From: JABHCC01 sp964444375
GTDB taxonomy: Bacteria; Bacteroidota; Bacteroidia; Bacteroidales; UBA12481
NCBI GenBank assembly: GCA_964444375.1
Contig: CAYUGX010000181.1
Location: 1-10,063 of the forward strand
Reading direction: 5' to 3'
DNA length: 10,063 nucleotides
The notes beneath the pieces were generated by a model that saw only the letters and a program-made list of their open reading frames with translations, ran no database searches and was not told the DNA's origin. Position numbers and translations under genes: made by a program. Shown piece by piece: positions 5,811 through 10,063 of the stretch (the first letter of the stretch is position 1; every line of letters starts with the position of its first letter).

Positions 5811-7928
5811 ATGGCCATTCGGAGAAGCGTCATAATATTGATCTTTGGAATGTTCAATGTCCTTCCCCTTCTTGCATCGGAGGGACTCTGGATCCCTTCC
5901 CTCATAGGGGAACAGAATATTGTGGAGATGCAGGAAATGGGGCTGATGCTGGATGCGGAAGACATTTATGATATTAACCACAAGGGTATCACAGATGCCG
6001 TTGTCAGCCTTGGAGGATTCTGCACTGCCTCGGTAATCTCTGATGAGGGACTGATCATCACCAACCATCATTGCGGGCTGAGGACCATACAGCGGCATAG
6101 CACGCTGGCTGCAAATTACCTTACAGATGGATACTGGGCCATGGACCGTTCGGAGGAATTACCCAACCCGGGTCTGTATGTCAGGTTTCTCCGACAGATT
6201 GTGGATGTCTCCGACGAGATTCTTAAGGGTGTGGAGCCTGAAATGCCTGAATCTGGGAGGACTTCGCTTGTCAGGCTTAATACCCTGATCGTCGAAGAAA
6301 ATGTTGGGGACACATCCGGCTTGATTGCAGATGTGAAATCCTTCCACTACGGAAACCAGTATTACCTTTTCCTTTACGAACAGTTTGATGATGTCCGGCT
6401 GGTTGCTGCACCGCCAAGCTCCATAGGGAAATTCGGCTGGGACAGGGATAACTGGGTATGGCCCAGGCACACAGGAGATTTTTCCCTGCTAAGGATCTAT
6501 GCCGGATCCGACAACGAACCTGCTGAGTATGATCCTGAGAACCTTCCTTACAGGCCAGCAAGGTATCTTGAAATATCCCTTGAAGGTGTGGAAGAAGGGG
6601 ATTTTACCATGGTTGCCGGTTACCCGGGTACGACAACACAGTATCTTACCTCGGATGAACTGCAGTGGCTAACCGAAGAGAGCCTTCCACGCAGGATAGA
6701 TGCCAGGACCGCCCGCCTTGAGATCATGGAGGAATATATGGCTGAAAGCGAAGTTGCCGCATTAAAATATGCAGCCAAATCCGGGATCAGCAATTACCAG
6801 AAGAAATGGAAGGGACAGGTACATGCAAAAGGTAAGTCCAGCCTGCTTATTGAGAAGCGGTCTGCTGAGGAATCATTTGAATCCTGGGCAGAAATTGAGG
6901 GTAGCGGTAAATACATTGGGTTGACAGATTCCATCAACGCCCTCGTCGGGGACATGAAAGCAATTGCGATGTTGAGGGATTATGAAAGAGAAGTGATACG
7001 GGGTATTGAGATCATCCGTTTTGCCTCCGAATTCAACACTCTGCAGCTGGCATGGGCTGCAAACAATAACATCTGGTTTGAAAGCGAACTCGCATCGCTG
7101 AAAGATGAAGCGATGGAATTCCACAGGGATTATATTCCGGATATTGACCGGGAAATAGCGGTCAGACTGATGGAGATGTATTTCAGGGATATCCCGACTG
7201 AAGGGCATCCCGAAATGGTCAGCGAAGACCTGGCCCGATTCGGGGGAAGGTTTGATCTCTACGTGACCTGGCTTTTCTCAAACAGCTACCTGGCCAATGA
7301 TGAGAAGATCCTGGCCGGGCTTGACAGCTACAATAGCCAGACATGGGAGCAGATCAATAATGATCCCTTTTACAGGCTCTCGCTGGCCTTTGACGGGATT
7401 TTCGCAGCCAGTGATTCCCTGTGGTCCGTAATGACTGAAAAAAAATCGGCATTGTACCGTCAGTATGTCGAGGGACTGATGTTATGGGATGAGGAGAAGG
7501 TTCCTTACCCGGATGCCAACCGGACCATGCGGATCTCCTACGGAAAAGTGGAAGGATACAGGCCCCGGGATGCCACCCTGTATGGACATCTGTCCCTTAT
7601 GGAAGGTATTTTTCAGAAGTATAACACGGGACTATGGGAATATGCTGTCCCGGATAGCCTGCTGGCACTTATCAATGACACCATACCAGTCTGCTTTCTG
7701 GCAAATAATCACACTACCAACGGCAGTTCAGGGAGCCCCGTGCTGGATGAAAAGGGCAGGCTCATCGGTGTGAGTTTTGACCGGAACTGGGAGGGTACCA
7801 TCAGTGATTTCATGTATAGTGAGAAACTGTGCAGGAACATCTCGGTTGATGTCAGGTATGTTCTGTTTATAATTGATAAATTTGCCGGTGCAGGATACCT
7901 GCTGGATGAAATGGATATCACGCCCTGA
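5811..7928 (+). CDS. S46-family dipeptidyl-peptidase, probably DPP11-like (Asp/Glu-specific)
   Basis: This 705-residue exported serine peptidase has a signal peptide at residues 1-23 (MAIRRS, hydrophobic core, LLAS); the mature part starts near Glu24 with EGLWIPSL, the family hallmark. The chymotrypsin-like catalytic triad is visible: His in TNHHCG (by analogy with TAAHC the second His, His87), Asp223 in RHTGDFSLLR, and Ser640 in NGSSGSPV. S46 enzymes remove dipeptides from peptide N-termini in the periplasm of Gram-negative bacteria. In DPP11 an Arg 18 residues after the catalytic Ser (Arg673 in Porphyromonas gingivalis) selects Asp/Glu at P1, whereas DPP7 has Gly there. Here that position is Arg658 in FDRNWEG, so acidic specificity is likely. 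The middle helical insertion (about 280-560) and total length fit the family. The gene starts 4 bases after maf and ends 3 bases before the next gene. Confidence 0.93.
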   Translation: MAIRRSVIILIFGMFNVLPLLASEGLWIPSLIGEQNIVEMQEMGLMLDAEDIYDINHKGITDAVVSLGGFCTASVISDEGLIITNHHCGLRTIQRHSTLAANYLTDGYWAMDRSEELPNPGLYVRFLRQIVDVSDEILKGVEPEMPESGRTSLVRLNTLIVEENVGDTSGLIADVKSFHYGNQYYLFLYEQFDDVRLVAAPPSSIGKFGWDRDNWVWPRHTGDFSLLRIYAGSDNEPAEYDPENLPYRPARYLEISLEGVEEGDFTMVAGYPGTTTQYLTSDELQWLTEESLPRRIDARTARLEIMEEYMAESEVAALKYAAKSGISNYQKKWKGQVHAKGKSSLLIEKRSAEESFESWAEIEGSGKYIGLTDSINALVGDMKAIAMLRDYEREVIRGIEIIRFASEFNTLQLAWAANNNIWFESELASLKDEAMEFHRDYIPDIDREIAVRLMEMYFRDIPTEGHPEMVSEDLARFGGRFDLYVTWLFSNSYLANDEKILAGLDSYNSQTWEQINNDPFYRLSLAFDGIFAASDSLWSVMTEKKSALYRQYVEGLMLWDEEKVPYPDANRTMRISYGKVEGYRPRDATLYGHLSLMEGIFQKYNTGLWEYAVPDSLLALINDTIPVCFLANNHTTNGSSGSPVLDEKGRLIGVSFDRNWEGTISDFMYSEKLCRNISVDVRYVLFIIDKFAGAGYLLDEMDITP

Positions 7929-7931
7929 GGC

Positions 7932-8795
7932 ATGGAAGAACTGTACCAAAGACTTAAACAGGCATATTCCGACAAGAACCTGAACCGCATCACCGGGAAG
8001 CTGATCGCGCTTTACCGGTCAAAGGATTTCGGCGGGATACGTTTCCTGGCCAACAGGATCTCGGAGTACATCCCTTTACAGGAAGAGAATGATTCCCGCT
8101 GCTTTTCCAGACTGATCATGCTTTACCACCCGGACAAGGGAGCCGCCACAAGGTCCACAATCGAAAGGCTTTATACAAACGGACATGACAATGAATTGAA
8201 GGCCTATTCCCATATTCTCTTAATGGATGAGACCATTCCGGAGCCTGTGCTGGATGAGGATATTGGTTATGAGCCGGAATATGTATGGGATCATCCCGCC
8301 AGTGGATTCTATTATCCCGATTTTGACGAAAACGGCGATGAGGCTGAGGAGGGCATCGAATATGACGGCACCTTTTACAGTGCTGTCAAACTGAGGATTT
8401 ACGGTAACCTGTCCATGGAGTTTCCTGCTCATTACCTGGAGGACCTGGATGAGATCGAGATGGCGGACAGCCATATTGAGATCCTGGATGGGATTGAATT
8501 CTGCAGTCATACGGTCAGGCTGGACCTCTCAGGGAACCTTTTAACTGATATTGCGGGACTATGGCACCTGGATATGCTGGAGGAACTTTTCCTGGCAGAC
8601 AACCATATCGGGTATATAGACGTGTTGAGTAATCTGCTGAAATTGCGGTTTATTGATCTCTCAGGCAATGAGATCAGTGATATCACTCCGCTGCTTTCAC
8701 TGGAGAACCTGGAGTATGTCAACCTTGTCGGAAATAAAGTTCCTAAAAACCAGGTCAGTCAACTCAGTTCAAATGGCATCATTGTCATGCATTAA
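7932..8795 (+). CDS. Leucine-rich-repeat protein with N-terminal HPD (J-domain-like) segment
   Basis: This 287-residue protein has no signal peptide and is probably cytoplasmic. Residues 1-100 are helical and include FSRLIMLYHPDKGAATRS with His66-Pro67-Asp68, resembling helix II, the HPD loop and the start of helix III of a DnaJ J-domain; the flanking helices are not clearly canonical. Residues 100-170 are acidic and aromatic (DEDIGYEPEYVWD, YYPDFDENGDEAEEG), probably a linker. Residues 172-270 form about four to five 22-residue leucine-rich repeats of the SDS22/internalin type (LDLSGNLLTDIAGL, LFLADNHIGYIDVL, IDLSGNEISDITPL, VNLVGNKV). LRRs bind proteins; a real HPD loop would recruit Hsp70/DnaK. 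It starts 3 bases after the peptidase stop, so it is cotranscribed. Function and partner are unknown. Confidence 0.85.
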   Translation: MEELYQRLKQAYSDKNLNRITGKLIALYRSKDFGGIRFLANRISEYIPLQEENDSRCFSRLIMLYHPDKGAATRSTIERLYTNGHDNELKAYSHILLMDETIPEPVLDEDIGYEPEYVWDHPASGFYYPDFDENGDEAEEGIEYDGTFYSAVKLRIYGNLSMEFPAHYLEDLDEIEMADSHIEILDGIEFCSHTVRLDLSGNLLTDIAGLWHLDMLEELFLADNHIGYIDVLSNLLKLRFIDLSGNEISDITPLLSLENLEYVNLVGNKVPKNQVSQLSSNGIIVMH

Positions 8796-8812
8796 TTACA
8801 AACAGCAAAAAA

Positions 8813-9424
8813 ATGACCATAGCGCTATTCGGGGGAACCGGTAAAAGTGGTTCATTGCTTCTGGAACGCCTCATAAAGGAAGGACATAGTGTAAAGACCC
8901 TTGTCAGGGACACAAAGAGAATTGACCTGGACAGTGATAGATTGAGCCTTATCGAAGGAAATGTACTGGATAAGGTACCGGTGGATCAATGCATTGCAGG
9001 ATGTGATATGGCATATATACTTCTGGGCGTCAGGAGCAATCAAAAAACGACATTGCTATCTGAAGGGACAGCAAATATTATCAGGTCAATGGAGGATAAT
9101 GGTGTAAAGCGGGTGGTCCTCCTGACATCTGCAGGTGTTCTTGGCAGGGATGTGTCCCTGCGGGTCCGAATTATGATCCTGCGTTATTTAAGGCATTCCT
9201 TCAGGGACAAGAAAAGGCAGTTGAAACTGCTGGCTGCTACCGGGCTTGACTGGACCATTGTGAGGTCGACGGAGTTCAAAATGGACAAACCCGCAGGGGA
9301 GATTATTGTATCCCACGACAAAGCCAGAAGGAGCTCTATTTCAATTATCTCATTGATTGAATTTCTTTATCAGGAATCAGATAGCACAAAACATTTACAG
9401 AAAATGCCCATCATCGGCGATTAA
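8813..9424 (+). CDS. NAD(P)-binding atypical SDR-family protein
   Basis: This 203-residue single-domain Rossmann protein has the nucleotide-binding loop GGTGKSG at residues 7-13, LVRD at 30-33 after the second beta-strand, EGNVLD (48-53) and LLTSAGVLG (103-111). The segment RQLKLLAATGLDWTIVRSTEF (135-155) is the hallmark of the NAD(P)H-binding / NmrA-like atypical short-chain dehydrogenase group, related to biliverdin reductase B and TrxA-like flavin reductases. Usual members have RP where this has Arg-Ser. The classical SDR YxxxK catalytic pair is not evident, as is common in this subgroup, so it may be a reductase of a small electrophile or a redox sensor; the substrate cannot be predicted. 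The start at 8813 follows a 17-base gap after the LRR gene, the longest within the operon, and the stop is 3 bases before the next gene. Confidence 0.87.
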   Translation: MTIALFGGTGKSGSLLLERLIKEGHSVKTLVRDTKRIDLDSDRLSLIEGNVLDKVPVDQCIAGCDMAYILLGVRSNQKTTLLSEGTANIIRSMEDNGVKRVVLLTSAGVLGRDVSLRVRIMILRYLRHSFRDKKRQLKLLAATGLDWTIVRSTEFKMDKPAGEIIVSHDKARRSSISIISLIEFLYQESDSTKHLQKMPIIGD

Positions 9425-9427
9425 ATC

Positions 9428-10063
9428 ATGGGATACATATTTATCCGTGTGAATGGAACAGGGAATGCCTGGCCGGTACCCCTGGGGAGTGAACATCCCT
9501 TCTATGACAAAGAGAATCAGGAGGAACTGGCCAATGTATCCTTTTCCATCATTAAATCAGAGACCGAGAAAATAAGTCCCTCGTCAATAGCGTGGGAAGT
9601 GCTTGTAGATGCCGGACACGGGGTGGTACAATACCTGGTGCGCCATAACAACCGCATACCTGAAGCCGTTGCCCTGACCCATGCACATCTGGACCATACC
9701 CTTTCGCTGGACTGGATCATGCAGAGCCACTACAGGCATCACAACAAGGAAAAGACCATGCCCCTCTACTCCAGCCACCCCTGCTGGCGATTCGTACAGG
9801 ATTCTTTTCCGCAGCTGCTCCAGCTGACCGACTTCAGGGAATTGAAACCGGGTATAAAAAGTTTGGTGGAAGGCATACCCGAATTGAATCTTACTTTCTT
9901 TCCGGTTTATCATGGAGAAAGATCCAGGGGACCGGGAATGCTGGTTTTTGAAACAGTAAACAGCAAGGGGAAATCCTCAAGGGTCATATTCTCTGGTGAT
10001 ATCCTTTGTCCATTGTTAAGGAAGGCAGATTACAGGTACCTCCAGGAAGCCGACCTGTTATTC
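9428..10063 (+). CDS. Metallo-beta-lactamase-fold hydrolase (partial, runs off the right edge)
   Basis: The frame is open from ATG 9428 to the last base, giving 212 codons without a stop, so the C-terminus is outside the window. It has the MBL-fold metal motifs: LVDAGHG at 59-65, THAHLDH at 84-90 (HxHxDH with His85, His87, Asp89 and His90), His162 in PVYHGE and Asp191 in IFSGDIL. These would hold a two-metal centre. Residues 1-58 (GYIFIRVNGTGNAWPVPLG) form the usual first strands, placing an acidic substrate-binding loop near SEHPFYD. Substrates in this superfamily are very diverse (RNase Z, phosphodiesterases, sulfatases, lactonases); the N-terminal GTGNAWP resembles the opening of RNase Z/PhnP-type members, but this is not decisive. 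It starts 3 bases after the SDR gene, so it belongs to the same operon. Confidence 0.88.
   Translation, partial: MGYIFIRVNGTGNAWPVPLGSEHPFYDKENQEELANVSFSIIKSETEKISPSSIAWEVLVDAGHGVVQYLVRHNNRIPEAVALTHAHLDHTLSLDWIMQSHYRHHNKEKTMPLYSSHPCWRFVQDSFPQLLQLTDFRELKPGIKSLVEGIPELNLTFFPVYHGERSRGPGMLVFETVNSKGKSSRVIFSGDILCPLLRKADYRYLQEADLLF

Noticed and set aside
5796..6098. Minus-strand ORFs across maf, the peptidase and later genes
   Set aside because: All lie inside well-supported plus-strand genes, lack recognisable domains, and look like complementary-strand shadows.
1..10063. CRISPR array, tRNA/rRNA, prophage, toxin-antitoxin or defence island
   Set aside because: I saw no spaced direct repeats, no cloverleaf-like tRNA sequence and no signature genes of these systems. 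Ankyrin and LRR proteins alone are not enough to claim one.

Overview
The window looks like a piece of chromosome from a member of the Bacteroidetes, most likely a Bacteroidales/Marinilabiliales-type organism. The main reasons are an S46 dipeptidyl-peptidase and a tight run of DUF2520 protein, KdsC-like HAD phosphatase, UbiA-type prenyltransferase and Maf, an arrangement I associate with this phylum. Weak or absent Shine-Dalgarno sequences and a TAnnTTTG-type promoter match fit too. This assignment comes from gene content only.

Bases 1-184 hold the probable tail of an upstream gene (possibly a LacI-type regulator) and a candidate promoter. Bases 185-2856 are an AT-richer block with two exported ankyrin-repeat proteins in tandem. 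The first is split by a 564-bp IS200-like element (about 597-1160). The element carries only tnpA, on the minus strand, between two terminal hairpins. Removing exactly 564 bp joins the halves in frame into one 476-residue protein and rebuilds a canonical ankyrin repeat across the junction, so this is one gene interrupted by a clean insertion. The element also has a hairpin over the tnpA start codon and another just upstream, like the self-silencing layout known for IS200.

From 2920 to the right edge all genes are on the plus strand, with gaps of 3-17 bases or overlap, so they are probably one long operon: DUF2520 Rossmann protein, KdsC-like phosphatase, UbiA prenyltransferase, Maf nucleotide pyrophosphatase, S46 dipeptidyl-peptidase, a leucine-rich-repeat protein with an HPD tripeptide, an atypical SDR/NAD(P)-binding protein, and a metallo-beta-lactamase-fold protein cut by the window end. 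The first four are housekeeping-like and cytoplasmic or membrane-bound. The S46 enzyme is secreted to the periplasm and has an Arg at the position that gives DPP11 its Asp/Glu preference, pointing to peptide nutrition. No single pathway clearly links them all.

I found no RNA gene, CRISPR array, prophage, or recognisable defence or biosynthetic system. The most interesting items are the frame-exact insertion into the ankyrin gene, the hairpin architecture of the element, the HPD-LRR protein and the DPP11-like specificity residue.
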